A stretch of DNA of 40,954 bases from Prevotella sp. (GTDB lineage: Bacteria > Bacteroidota > Bacteroidia > Bacteroidales > Bacteroidaceae). Under the pieces are notes generated by a model, which made no database searches, had not been told where the DNA came from, and saw nothing but the letters and a program-made list of their open reading frames with translations. The DNA lies in contig JAEAMQ010000014.1 of NCBI GenBank assembly GCA_016901395.1, positions 1-40,954 on the forward strand, read 5' to 3'. Numbering within the stretch: position 1 is the first letter of the stretch; every line of letters begins with the position of its first letter. Of this stretch, positions 26,028 to 34,528 are shown piece by piece. Both the position numbers and the translations under genes were made by a program.

Positions 26028-27530
26028 TTATCTTTTTGGCCGAAAGGCATTGACCTGTCTCACTACCTCTTCCACTTCGCCATCGGTCATGGTCTGATTG
26101 CAAGGGATGCTTAGCTCACATTGATGGATATGCTCCGTGATGGGCAGCGAGAGAGCGTTCCATCCTGCGTAGCAATGCTGCTTGTGTGGTGGGATGGGAT
26201 AGTGAATCATCGTACCAATGCCGTGCTCTCGTAGATGCTGCTGCAACTGGTTGCGATGACTGCTGAGCACAGGAAAGATGTGGTAGATGCAGTCCTCGTC
26301 CCGACAATCGGCTCTGCCGGCCATGGGGCTGGCTATCTCCCACTCCATCTTGCCGGGCAGATAGATGTCCGGATGGTTGATATTGGCATAATAATAATTG
26401 GCAATCTGCTTGCGTCGGAGGTTGTCCTCATCGAGATATTTGAGCTTCACGCTGAGCACAGCCGCCTGTATCTCGTCGAGCCTACTGTTGCGCCCGAGAT
26501 AGGGAAAGACATATTTCTCGGTGGAACCATAGTTGCCCATCGCCCTCACCATGCGTGCCAACTCTGCGTCGTTGGTCGTCACGGCACCGGCGTCGCCCAT
26601 CGCCCCAAGATTTTTTCCGGGGTAAAACGAGTGGGCCGCGGCATGACCGAGGGAACCGGTGCGAGGGAATTGACAATTGAGAATTGACAATTGAGAATTA
26701 TGATTACACTGTGGGATGGACTCCGCAGCAGGTTGTGTGGCATGAGAAGTAGCATCATCTTGGATATTCTCCATAGCATACTCCCCCGCGCCAGCTAATT
26801 TTGAATGGCGTATAATGTCTGTTGAATCCCCACAAGGGGTAGAAAATTCATCCGCGTCAGCTAATTTTGAATGACGCATAATGTCTGTTGAATCCCCACA
26901 CGGGGTAGAAAATTCATCCGCGTCAGCTAATTTTGAATGGCGCATAATGTCTGTTGAATCCCCACACGAGGTAGAAAATTCATCCGCGTCAGCTAATTTT
27001 GAATTTTGAATTTTGAATTTTGAATTGCCACATCCCTGCGCCTGGGCATTGTCTTCGATGAGTTTCAGATGCCAGCGTTCGCATAGATCCTGTATGCCCG
27101 GAGTCCATGCGTTGCGCCCATAGAGGTGCACGAGCAGGATGGCACGCGTGCGGTCGGTGATGGCTTCCTCTATCAAGGTCTCATTGATCTCCAGCGTACT
27201 CACCCACGGTTCTACCAATACGGGCTTCAACCCGTTATCGGTGATGGAGAGGATGGAGGCGATATAGGTGTTGGCCGGCACGATAACCTCGTCGCCATCG
27301 GCCATAACGCCCATCTCCTTATAGGCGCGGAAGATGAGCATCAGGGCATCGAGGCCATTGGCGCAGCCCACGCAGTGGGTCGTACCGATATACCTGGCAT
27401 AGTCCGTTTCAAACCGCTCGTTGGCCTCGCCCTGCAGATACCAGCCACTGTCCACCACACGGGCCACAGCATCCATGATTTCATCATGGTGCATGGCGGT
27501 CACTTTTTGCAAACTCAGATAGTCTATCAT
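26028..27530 (-). CDS. fdtB: dTDP-3-keto-6-deoxyhexose 3-aminotransferase-like protein (DegT/DnrJ/EryC1/StrS) with repeat insert
   Basis: This PLP enzyme of the FdtB/QdtB type transfers an amino group to C3 of a dTDP-3-keto-6-deoxyhexose. Counting from the ATG at 27539 (503 residues), LDALMLIF and [19 protein letters not shown] are seen near 63-103, IEDNAQAQG at 161-169, and the PLP lysine K309 in [17 protein letters not shown]. Residues 171-292 are an insert absent from normal FdtB (about 365 residues): three copies of a 22-residue unit, then low-complexity sequence. Removing it leaves a normal family length. The start at 27530 (MIDYLSL) is preferred. The frame is open throughout, but whether the enzyme folds with the insert is not known. 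Confidence 0.85.
   Translation of the reverse strand: MIDYLSLQKVTAMHHDEIMDAVARVVDSGWYLQGEANERFETDYARYIGTTHCVGCANGLDALMLIFRAYKEMGVMADGDEVIVPANTYIASILSITDNGLKPVLVEPWVSTLEINETLIEEAITDRTRAILLVHLYGRNAWTPGIQDLCERWHLKLIEDNAQAQGCGNSKFKIQNSKLADADEFSTSCGDSTDIMRHSKLADADEFSTPCGDSTDIMRHSKLADADEFSTPCGDSTDIIRHSKLAGAGEYAMENIQDDATSHATQPAAESIPQCNHNSQLSILNCQFPRTGSLGHAAAHSFYPGKNLGAMGDAGAVTTNDAELARMVRAMGNYGSTEKYVFPYLGRNSRLDEIQAAVLSVKLKYLDEDNLRRKQIANYYYANINHPDIYLPGKMEWEIASPMAGRADCRDEDCIYHIFPVLSSHRNQLQQHLREHGIGTMIHYPIPPHKQHCYAGWNALSLPITEHIHQCELSIPCNQTMTDGEVEEVVRQVNAFRPKR
26667..26700. repeat. Heptanucleotide repeat at the insert's C-terminal side
   Basis: GAATTGA and CAATTGA alternate (26667-26673, 26674-26680, 26681-26687, 26688-26694) and end in GAATTA. 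The tract lies inside fdtB. A change in copy number would shift the reading frame because 7 is not a multiple of 3. Confidence 0.85.
26802..26999. repeat. Three 66-bp tandem repeats inside fdtB
   Basis: Three near-identical 66-bp units encode the 22-residue unit [20 protein letters not shown] plus HS. They differ at a few bases (ACAAGGGG, ACACGGGG or ACACGAGG in the GC-rich centre). A partial fourth copy (KLAGAGEY) is at 26778-26801. Each unit has a small inverted repeat, CCCC-ACAC-GGGG. Since 66 is a multiple of 3, gain or loss of a unit keeps the frame. Confidence 0.95.
26995..27026. repeat. Heptanucleotide repeat at the insert's N-terminal side
   Basis: GAATTTT occurs three times (27001-27021) with partial copies on both sides. 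On the coding strand it reads as the [10 protein letters not shown] stretch of FdtB. Tracts of this kind are common between genes in Bacteroidetes; here it is coding. Confidence 0.85.
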
Positions 27531-27557
27531 ACAACGCAATGGGATGAAATGGGGGAA

Positions 27558-28493
27558 TTAAATATCGTATTCGTACCAGTCATAGCACACGGCCCGACCG
27601 CCAAACCCTTCCTTCTGGAAGATCAGACTGCGGTTGAGTGCATGGCCGTCGCCGTCGCTCGACTTGCCAAAATCGAAGTAGGGCACCTGCGCGTAACGGT
27701 CGTGGAGCAGGTAATCGAACAGCGCGTCGAGGGCACCCTCACGCTTCCCGACTTCCGAAGCCGATATATACTGGGTGTGGACAACTTGCGGAGTCTCGAA
27801 GATCAGCGTGCCACCCAAGGGACAACCGCCTCGGGAGGCCATGAAAAGTCGGATGTTTTGTGGGAAACGTGTATGGAGAAGCTCCATCTCTGACAAGGTA
27901 TGCACCGGACGGGCAGCGTACTGCCGTTGGAGATTTTGCTCAAGAATGGACCAGAAAGCGGTCAAGTCGGTGGTTTCTTCCACCTCGATGCCCAGTCTCT
28001 GGGCTTTGCGCAGTCCGCTCTTTCGCGACTCCGTGAAAGACAGACGATGGGTGGTCAGTGTGGAGGAAACGTGGCGCACGGTGAGACGTGCGTTGCAGAT
28101 GTTGGTCAGGGCATAGAGGTCTTCCTCGGCGGGAAGACGGTGGTAAATCGAGGGAATGGCTTTGTAGACCACCCGTCGGAAGCCCTCGGCGCGGAGGTAC
28201 GCATTGATGGCATGGAACGCTTCGCACACGTCGGCCACCGTCGCACGCTCGTTGGTCAGCAGTCCGCCATAGGTAAGGCCTTGGTGCGACCACAGCGTGT
28301 CACCGTCTGCATTGGCAGGCAGCAAGGCAAAGAGCCGTTCCTTGCGATAGATCAGGAGCGAATGGTCTGTGAAACGCGACCGGTGATAGTCCATGTATCC
28401 ACGGTCGAACAGGAACGTGCCCTGCCGACTGTCGGCCACAAAAAGGTTCCACCTTTCGGCGTCGGAGGCCGTATATCGTCTCACTTCCATCAT
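27558..28493 (-). CDS. FemAB/GNAT-like acyltransferase
   Basis: The 311-residue protein from the ATG at 28493 (MMEVRRYT) resembles the FemAB-like/GNAT family that includes peptidyl or acyl transferases: RQGTFLFDRGYMDYH, LWSHQGLTYGGLLT, the central FTESRKSGLRKAQRLGIEVEE, and YFDFGKSSDGDGHALNRSLIFQKEGFGG. An upstream in-frame ATG would overlap fdtA and is not used. The start lies 14 bases after the fdtA stop. It sits between fdtA and fdtB, where the canonical pathway has the FdtC N-acetyltransferase, so acylation of the new amino sugar is a reasonable inference. There is no signal peptide. Confidence 0.8.
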   Translation of the reverse strand: MMEVRRYTASDAERWNLFVADSRQGTFLFDRGYMDYHRSRFTDHSLLIYRKERLFALLPANADGDTLWSHQGLTYGGLLTNERATVADVCEAFHAINAYLRAEGFRRVVYKAIPSIYHRLPAEEDLYALTNICNARLTVRHVSSTLTTHRLSFTESRKSGLRKAQRLGIEVEETTDLTAFWSILEQNLQRQYAARPVHTLSEMELLHTRFPQNIRLFMASRGGCPLGGTLIFETPQVVHTQYISASEVGKREGALDALFDYLLHDRYAQVPYFDFGKSSDGDGHALNRSLIFQKEGFGGRAVCYDWYEYDI

Positions 28494-28507
28494 CTTGCTG
28501 CTGATTA

Positions 28508-28912
28508 TTACAAGGTTTTCAGATACGCCACGTAGTCGTCGTACTCGCGGATATAGTCGTCTTCCTCGTAGGGGTCTTCGGCCAGAACCAGGCATACGGC
28601 ACCCGAGGAGAAGTCTTCCAGCGTGCGCCACACGCCCGTCTCCACCAGCAGTCCTTGGTAAGGATGGTTGAGGAGAAACGATTTCTTCTCGTGTGTGTTG
28701 TCGAGTGTCACCGTAAACGACCCGCTCACGGCCACAATATACTCACGGCAATGGCGGTGAGCATGTCCGCCGCGGTGCTCACCGGAGGGCACATCGTAGG
28801 TCCAGTACACCCGACTGATTTCAAACGGCACCTGTTTCAGTTGTTCGGCCACGGTGAGATTGCCCCGCGGGTCGATGATTTTGGGTAGTTCTATGAGTTC
28901 GCCTAAGTTCAT
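28508..28912 (-). CDS. fdtA: dTDP-6-deoxy-hexos-4-ulose 3,4-ketoisomerase (FdtA/QdtA cupin)
   Basis: This 134-residue cupin has the family pattern: IIDPRGNLTVAEQLKQVPFEISRVYWTYDVPSGEHRGGHAHRHCREYIVAVSGSFTV, with catalytic histidines in HRGGHAHR, and GVWRTLEDFSSGAVCLVLA near the end. It isomerises dTDP-4-keto-6-deoxyglucose to the 3-keto form, the substrate of the FdtB aminotransferase encoded two genes downstream. Whether the product is the galacto (FdtA) or gluco (QdtA) isomer cannot be told by eye. It starts 15 bases after purT. RmlA and RmlB, which make the precursor, are outside the window. Confidence 0.9.
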   Translation of the reverse strand: MNLGELIELPKIIDPRGNLTVAEQLKQVPFEISRVYWTYDVPSGEHRGGHAHRHCREYIVAVSGSFTVTLDNTHEKKSFLLNHPYQGLLVETGVWRTLEDFSSGAVCLVLAEDPYEEDDYIREYDDYVAYLKTL

Positions 28913-28927
28913 AAGCCTCTGTTTCTG

Positions 28928-30109
28928 TTATTTATCCATATAGGGGTCTGTGCCCAACACGGTCTTGGCCAGACGCTTGGTCTTGTCGCGCAAGGCATTG
29001 ATGTCGCTGCCCACCGCGTCGTAACACACTACCACGCCCATGCGACGGCCCACGTGAGCCACCGGTTTGCCAAAGAGACGCACGCGGGCATGGTCTTCGA
29101 CGCAGACATCAAGTAGGTTGTAGTTGAGCGGTTGGTCAGTCTCCACAGGTGAGAGTATCACCGCCGACGCACCGTTGTGCTCCAGATGAATGGCCGGAAT
29201 GTTGAGTCCCATCACGGCGCGGAAGTGAAGCTCAAACTCGCTGAGGTTGGTGCAATGGCTCAGGGTCACCATACCGGTGTCGTGTGGACGGGGACTGAGC
29301 TCGGAGAAAATGACCTCGCCCTGCTTGGTGAGGAAGAACTCCACACCCCATATTCCATAGCCCGTCAAGGCCCGAGTCACCTCGTCAGCCATGTGTTCGG
29401 CAGCCTTCAGCGCCTCGTCTGAGATAGCGTAAGGCATCCAGCTCTCGCGGTAATCGCCCTCTTTCTGCACGTGTCCGATAGGCGGACAGAACAGCGTGGG
29501 ACCATTTTTCTGGGTCACGGTGAGCAGGGTGAACTCTGAATCGAAATCGATAAACTCCTCGATGATGACCTCCTTTACGTCGCCCCGGCCTTGCTCCATA
29601 GCCTCGCGGAAGGCTTCCTGCAGTTCGTCATCATTGTGGACATAACTCTGTCCGTGTCCCGACGACGACATGAGGGGCTTCACAACACAGGGGAAACCTA
29701 TCTCGTCGGCAGCCTGTTTGAACTCGTCGAAGGTCTTGGCATAGAAGTATTTGGCAGTACGAAGGCCCAACTCGCGTGATGCCAGGTCGCGGATGGCCCT
29801 GCGGTTCATCGTGAAATTCACGGCGCGGGCAGACGGAGTGACCTGGATGCCGGCCTTTTCGAAATCGAAAAGTCGCTCTGTCCGGATGGCTTCTATCTCC
29901 GGAACGATGATGTCGGGATGGTGTTTGGCCACTACGGCGGCAAGCGCATCGCCGTCAAGCATGGAGAAAACTTCACGCTCGTCGGCCACCTGCATGGCAG
30001 GGGCATTGTCATATTGGTCGCATGCCACGACATATTGTCCGGCCCGTTTGGCCGCAATGACAAACTCTTTACCTAATTCTCCTGAACCTAATAAAAGTAT
30101 TTTTTTCAT
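28928..30109 (-). CDS. purT: Formate-dependent phosphoribosylglycinamide formyltransferase
   Basis: This ATP-grasp enzyme makes formyl-GAR from GAR, formate and ATP in purine synthesis. At 393 residues it has normal length. Signatures are [21 protein letters not shown], then [26 protein letters not shown], and [31 protein letters not shown]. Its position in the middle of a membrane/sugar gene run is unusual for a purine gene. The fdtA gene starts 15 bases after its stop and the upstream gene ends 25 bases before its start. Confidence 0.95.
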   Translation of the reverse strand: MKKILLLGSGELGKEFVIAAKRAGQYVVACDQYDNAPAMQVADEREVFSMLDGDALAAVVAKHHPDIIVPEIEAIRTERLFDFEKAGIQVTPSARAVNFTMNRRAIRDLASRELGLRTAKYFYAKTFDEFKQAADEIGFPCVVKPLMSSSGHGQSYVHNDDELQEAFREAMEQGRGDVKEVIIEEFIDFDSEFTLLTVTQKNGPTLFCPPIGHVQKEGDYRESWMPYAISDEALKAAEHMADEVTRALTGYGIWGVEFFLTKQGEVIFSELSPRPHDTGMVTLSHCTNLSEFELHFRAVMGLNIPAIHLEHNGASAVILSPVETDQPLNYNLLDVCVEDHARVRLFGKPVAHVGRRMGVVVCYDAVGSDINALRDKTKRLAKTVLGTDPYMDK

Positions 30110-30134
30110 AAAATGATGAATATTCGTGCTGTCG

Positions 30135-30464
30135 TTATTGCTGAATGCCTATTTTCTTTTTGACCAATGGTGAGAACGTCTGCACCATCATCTGCCACTC
30201 CGGAGTGATGGCGAGCTTGCGAAAATCCTTTTCCAGAATTTCCTCGATGGTCTGAGGTGTCACTCGATGTTGCCGGGCAATGGCATCAAGGGGTTTCATT
30301 TCCGCTCCGAAAAGGCCGTAGCGAGTTGAGATAATGTCCTTGTCGACGGGACCAAGCATGGTTATCAAAATCTCCATGTTGGCCTTGTCGCGATCAGAGA
30401 CCAACAAGGTGGAGTCTCTCATCAACTCTAAATAGGCATGTATCTGGTGTGATAAACTGTTCAT
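30135..30464 (-). CDS. Small sigma-70 region 4-like HTH protein
   Basis: The protein of 109 residues has one recognisable part: [48 protein letters not shown] (about 37-84). This follows the region 4 pattern of sigma factors (LxxxExxIIxxRYGL..xxTLxEIAxxxxVTxxxIxxIxxxxLRKL). Regions 2 and 3 are missing, so it is not a complete sigma factor. It may be a regulator that binds core polymerase or a promoter -35-like site, or only a related fold. It starts 13 bases after the phosphoesterase stop. Confidence that it is a gene is high; confidence in its role is low. Confidence 0.65.
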   Translation of the reverse strand: MNSLSHQIHAYLELMRDSTLLVSDRDKANMEILITMLGPVDKDIISTRYGLFGAEMKPLDAIARQHRVTPQTIEEILEKDFRKLAITPEWQMMVQTFSPLVKKKIGIQQ

Positions 30465-30477
30465 GTTGAAGCGGATA

Positions 30478-30975
30478 TTAACGGTTGCCCAATGTTATAA
30501 CTTCGCAATCCGTGAATTTATTGCCATCAATGGTCAATCTTATCAGGGTGCGTTCCTTGTGCCAGCCCACCAGACCGGCTGCTCCCGGATTGATGTGGAG
30601 AAGGTGAAGGACACGGTCGGGCATCACTTTGAGGATATGGGAATGGCCCGAAACAAACAGTTGAGGAGGATCTTGGCGAATCAAATCGCGCACAGAGGCA
30701 TCGTAACGACCGGGGTATCCGCCAATGTGCTTGATGAGCACGTCGATATCTTCGATATGAAACCGCAGCACTTCGGGGTATCGGGCCTGCATCTCGGCAT
30801 CGTCGATATTGCCGCAAACGGCTCGGAAGCGGGGGTTCATAGCTTCAAAACGGTCGGCCAAAGCGATGCTTCCGATGTCGCCCGCATGCCAGATTTCGTC
30901 GCAATGGCCCAGATAGGCCTCAATCTTCTCGTCCCAATGACTGTGGGTATCGCTGATAATGCCTACCGTTTTCAT
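30478..30975 (-). CDS. Metallophosphoesterase, YfcE/MJ0936 family
   Basis: This 165-residue phosphodiesterase-type enzyme has the full dinuclear metal set: GIISDTHSH (D and H, near residues 5-13), IWHAGDIGS, AVCGNID and FVSGHSHI, then LHINPGA. The family acts on phosphodiesters or protein phosphates in the cytosol; the natural substrate is unknown. Its ATG overlaps the stop region of the kinase-like gene by 4 bases (30972-30975), indicating translational coupling. Confidence 0.9.
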   Translation of the reverse strand: MKTVGIISDTHSHWDEKIEAYLGHCDEIWHAGDIGSIALADRFEAMNPRFRAVCGNIDDAEMQARYPEVLRFHIEDIDVLIKHIGGYPGRYDASVRDLIRQDPPQLFVSGHSHILKVMPDRVLHLLHINPGAAGLVGWHKERTLIRLTIDGNKFTDCEVITLGNR

Positions 30976-31631
30976 TCGGATACGGGTTGAGAACCGCAGT
31001 CGGGCTGCGGCAGTCCGAACCGATGACGGATGAAAGCCGCGATAAATCGGGCCGTCTCCTCCACGCCGAGCATGCTCGAATTGACGCAGAGGTCATAGCT
31101 TTCAGCATGTCCCCAGTGTTTCCCTGTATAATAATTATAATAGGAGGAACGGTCTTCCTCCAGGTTTCTAATCAGTTTTCGGGCTGCGGCGCGGTCGATG
31201 TCAAGTCGTTTGCACACCCGTTGGATGCGCTGGTCGATATTTGCCGAGATAAAGATGTTGATGGTATTCTTGTAGTCGCGCAGCACATAGTCGGCCGTGC
31301 GACCTACGAAAACGCAGTTGCCCTCGTCTGCAGCCTTGCGGATAGCATCACTCTGGAACTGATAAAGACTCTCCTGAGAGAAGTTGTTTTTATAGAAATT
31401 GTTGTCGCCAAGCAAGGGTACATGAACATGGAAAAGGGATTTGAGGAAGCCCTTGCGCTCGTCATTTTGCTCAAAAAACTTCTCACTGAACCCACTCTCC
31501 TTGGCCGCAAGGTTCAACAATTCCTTATCATAGAACTTGCAACCAAACTCTTCAGCCAACTGCTTGGCTATCACCCGGCCGCCCGATCCTATCTGCCGCC
31601 CGATGTTAATAATCATTTTGGGTTTATCCAT
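30972..31631 (-). CDS. Cytidylate kinase-like protein (PF13189)
   Basis: The protein of 219 residues starts with IINIGRQIGSGGRVIAKQLAEEFGCKFYDKELL, the P-loop of the 'cytidylate kinase-like' family, which has GSGG in place of GxxGxGK[ST]. GNCVFVGRTADYVLRDYKN and RIQRVCKRLDIDRAAARKLIRNLEEDRSSYYNYYTGKHWG complete the family pattern. It differs from canonical Cmk and the physiological nucleotide is unknown. It overlaps the MATE gene by 8 bases and the phosphoesterase by 4. Confidence 0.88.
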   Translation of the reverse strand: MDKPKMIINIGRQIGSGGRVIAKQLAEEFGCKFYDKELLNLAAKESGFSEKFFEQNDERKGFLKSLFHVHVPLLGDNNFYKNNFSQESLYQFQSDAIRKAADEGNCVFVGRTADYVLRDYKNTINIFISANIDQRIQRVCKRLDIDRAAARKLIRNLEEDRSSYYNYYTGKHWGHAESYDLCVNSSMLGVEETARFIAAFIRHRFGLPQPDCGSQPVSE

Positions 31632-32997
31632 GATTGTCTGATTTTAATTGCTTTTGGAACTTTCTCATATAGATTGTCAGCACAATGGCTGCCACGATAG
31701 CTGCAGTAATGTCGGACGACGGCAACGAATACCACACCCCATCTACCCCCCATAGCTTAGGAAGCGTGGCCAACAGCGGCAGCAAGAACAGCAATTGTCT
31801 GGACAATGAGAGGAAAATACTGATCTTGACCTTGCCGATACACTGGAAGAAATTGGTCACTACCATCTGAAATCCAATAATGGGATAGAAGAGCATATTA
31901 ATTCGAATGCCCTTGACAGCCAATCGAATCAGTTCTGCATCGGTAGTAAACATTCGTGCACAGAAATAAGGAAGGAACATGGCAATGAGCCATCCGGTGG
32001 TCATGATACACGTTGCGCCGATGATAGATAGCTTCAAAACACGCATCAGTCGGTCCAACTGCTGGCTGCCATAGTTATATCCAGCGATGGGTTGCATGCC
32101 TTGATTGACTCCGAAAACAAACATCACGAAGATGGTTCCGATGGAGTTGGCTATGCCGTAGGAACCTACCGAGAGGTCGCCACCGTATTTCACGAACTGA
32201 TTGTTCATGAAAATCACAATGATACAAGCACATACATTCATCATGAAAGGAGAGATACCAACCCCGATAATGTTCTTCACCAAGTCGGATTTCAGTCGGT
32301 ATATGCCGCGCTTCAGGTGCAAAAGTTCATGCTTATTGGTCAGCAACCGCATCTGATAAACCAAGGCAAGCGACTGCGAAAGTATAGTTGCGAAGGCCGC
32401 TCCACGTATCCCCCACCCCCACCAAAGGATGAAAATAATATCAAATACGATATTCAACCCCACGGTTACAATCGTGGAATACATAGCCTGACGGGGCTTG
32501 CTGGCCGCCCTCAACACCGCATTCATGCAGAAATACATGTGAGTAACCATGTTGCCCAAGAGTATAACTTTCATAAAATCACGGGCATACGGGATGGTCT
32601 CGTCACTGGCTCCGAAGAAGCGAAGGATAGGATCGAGGAAGACAAAACAGCTCAATCCGAAGAAAAAACCTACGAGAAGAGCCAGCGTAACCGTGTTGCC
32701 CAACAGGTGTTCTGCCGTCTGATAGTCGCGCTGTCCTAACTTCACAGAGATGGCTGTAGACGCTCCCACACCCACTGCAGCACCAAATGCCGCCGAGAGA
32801 TTCATGAAAGGAAAGGTGATGGCAAGTCCGGAGATGGCCATCGGACCTACGACTTGACCAATAAACACACGGTCTATAATATTATATAAGGATGCAGCTG
32901 TCATTGCAATGATAGCTGGCAAGGCATATTGTAGGAGCAAACGACCTACAGGTTTAGTGCCTAATTCAAGTGTAGCTTGCTTATTATCATGATTCAT
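31624..32997 (-). CDS. MATE-family efflux transporter
   Basis: This 12-TM inner-membrane antiporter has 457 residues. Typical parts are LELGTKPVGRLLLQYALPAIIAMTAASLYNIIDRVFIGQ, GAAVGVGASTAISVKLGQRD, and GVNQGMQPIAGYNYGSQQ in the second half. It exports drugs or metabolites with H+ or Na+. The start at 32997 (MNHDNKQ) is chosen because the upstream in-frame codons lie in the divergent promoter region, including a minus-strand TACTTTTG at 33015-33008. It is the first gene of the minus-strand run that ends with fdtB. Confidence 0.93.
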   Translation of the reverse strand: MNHDNKQATLELGTKPVGRLLLQYALPAIIAMTAASLYNIIDRVFIGQVVGPMAISGLAITFPFMNLSAAFGAAVGVGASTAISVKLGQRDYQTAEHLLGNTVTLALLVGFFFGLSCFVFLDPILRFFGASDETIPYARDFMKVILLGNMVTHMYFCMNAVLRAASKPRQAMYSTIVTVGLNIVFDIIFILWWGWGIRGAAFATILSQSLALVYQMRLLTNKHELLHLKRGIYRLKSDLVKNIIGVGISPFMMNVCACIIVIFMNNQFVKYGGDLSVGSYGIANSIGTIFVMFVFGVNQGMQPIAGYNYGSQQLDRLMRVLKLSIIGATCIMTTGWLIAMFLPYFCARMFTTDAELIRLAVKGIRINMLFYPIIGFQMVVTNFFQCIGKVKISIFLSLSRQLLFLLPLLATLPKLWGVDGVWYSLPSSDITAAIVAAIVLTIYMRKFQKQLKSDNHG

Positions 32998-33007
32998 AAG
33001 ACAATTG

Positions 33008-33056
33008 CAAAAGTACGAAAAACTTTTGGAGTTTCGCCATTTTAACACTACTTTTG
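33008..33056. promoter_or_regulatory. Divergent promoters of the MATE run and the subtilase
   Basis: Plus strand: TTTG (33025-33028), a 20-base spacer, TACTTTTG (33049-33056). Minus strand: TACTTTTG (33015-33008), with no clear -33 element. The plus-strand -33 element lies only 10 bases from the minus-strand -7 box, so the two promoters cannot easily be used at the same moment. The MATE leader would be about 5-10 bases. Confidence 0.65.
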
Positions 33057-33080
33057 CAATAGTAAAAACAAAATCTTTTG

Positions 33081-34481
33081 ATGAAAAAAATACTCTTTAT
33101 TATTACTTTCCTCATGGGAGGGTTGGCATTGCATGCACAATCCAATAAGAAAGCAGCCTATCCTGATGGGAAATTTACAATTTATAGACTTAAATTAAAA
33201 GATAAGAAAGGATCAAATTATACACTCAAACACCCCGAACAGTTTCTTTCAGCCCAAGCATTGCTACGCCGTGAGCGACAGCATCTGCCCATCGACTCCA
33301 CCGACCTGCCCTTGTCGCAGAAGTATATTGACAAGATCAACAAGACCGGAGCATCGGTTGTCGGTGGCAGCAAATGGAATAACACGGTGCTGGTCAAAGT
33401 GATCGACGACAATATCCTGCCCATTCTCAAGCAAATGCCTTTTGTCATGCAGACCGTAAAGGTTTTCACGGCCCCCGATTCCTGTGCCATCATCCACCCC
33501 AACGCGGTGGTGAAAGACACTATGGCCATGAAAATCAAACGTACAAACCATTATGGCAAGGGGCTGAGTCAAATCAAAATGTTCAATGGCATCAAGTTGC
33601 ACGAGGCTGGATTTCAGGGCAACGGCATGCTCATTGCCATCATCGACGGCGGATATATGAATGTGGACAAGATTGGATATTTCAAGGATGTGAACATCAT
33701 TGGCACCCGCGACTTCGTCTATCCCTATACCGCCAACCTCTATGACCTGCTCGACCACGGCACAATGGTGCTCTCCGATATGGCGGCCAACACCGACAGC
33801 CTGTTTGTAGGAACGGCTCCCCGCGCTTCCTATCTGCTGTTGCGTAGCGAGGATGGACGCACAGAGAACATCGTAGAAGAGGACTATTGGGCGCAGGCTG
33901 TGGAGTATGCAGACTCCATTGGGGCTGACATCATCAACTCTTCTTTGGGTTATACCAAGTTCGATGACCGTCTGGCATCCCACGATTACCGTGAGCAGGA
34001 TGGAAAAACGGCCATCAATTCCTGTACGGCCTCAATGATTGCCTCCAAGGGAATGATACTTGTCAACAGCGCAGGCAATGAGGGAGTCAACACGTGGAAA
34101 CGCATCAACTTCCCCGCAGATGCCACAAACATACTCGCTGTTGCGGCGTTGTCGAGCGACAGCATCAATGCCCAGTTCAGTTCGGTAGGCCCTTCCATCG
34201 ACGGCAGGGTGAAGCCCGACGTAGCTGCTCAGGGCGTGCAGTCGGCTGTCATCGATGGCACAGGTATCATCACCGCAGCCAACGGCACCTCGTTTGCCTC
34301 ACCCATTACCTGTGGAATGGTGGCTTGTCTGTGGCAGGCACTGCCCGGAAAGACCGCCTATCAGATTATGGACCTCATTCGTCAATCGGCCAACCGCGCC
34401 ACCTATCCAGACAATATCTACGGATATGGCATCCCCGACTTCTGGAAAGCCTATCAGAACGGGCTGAAGAATGTGGAGTGA
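33081..34481 (+). CDS. Secreted S8-family serine peptidase (subtilase)
   Basis: The protein of 466 residues has a signal peptide (MKKILFIITFLMGGLALHA, cleavage near 20). The catalytic triad is seen as D189 in MLIAIIDGG, H226 in LLDHGTMV and S404 in NGTSFASP, with the oxyanion Asn N333 in SAGNEG. An N-terminal propeptide-like region spans 21-165. The protein ends soon after the catalytic domain, with no C-terminal sorting domain or cell-wall anchor. It should be exported and cut proteins in the periplasm or outside. The ATG at 33081 follows a consensus promoter by 24 bases. Confidence 0.94.
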   Translation: MKKILFIITFLMGGLALHAQSNKKAAYPDGKFTIYRLKLKDKKGSNYTLKHPEQFLSAQALLRRERQHLPIDSTDLPLSQKYIDKINKTGASVVGGSKWNNTVLVKVIDDNILPILKQMPFVMQTVKVFTAPDSCAIIHPNAVVKDTMAMKIKRTNHYGKGLSQIKMFNGIKLHEAGFQGNGMLIAIIDGGYMNVDKIGYFKDVNIIGTRDFVYPYTANLYDLLDHGTMVLSDMAANTDSLFVGTAPRASYLLLRSEDGRTENIVEEDYWAQAVEYADSIGADIINSSLGYTKFDDRLASHDYREQDGKTAINSCTASMIASKGMILVNSAGNEGVNTWKRINFPADATNILAVAALSSDSINAQFSSVGPSIDGRVKPDVAAQGVQSAVIDGTGIITAANGTSFASPITCGMVACLWQALPGKTAYQIMDLIRQSANRATYPDNIYGYGIPDFWKAYQNGLKNVE

Positions 34482-34528
34482 GGATTGAGGAAAGACGATT
34501 TGGGCATGTGGATTTATGAAATAAAAGG

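Noticed and set aside
26778..26999. 66-bp tandem repeats as a CRISPR array
   Set aside because: The units are head to tail with no unique spacers, they are translated in frame in fdtB, and no cas gene is nearby.
28494..28631. N-terminal extension of the FemAB/GNAT-like protein from an upstream ATG
   Set aside because: The extension is an out-of-frame reading of fdtA, is Arg/Gly-rich and does not match the family; the ATG at 28493 fits.
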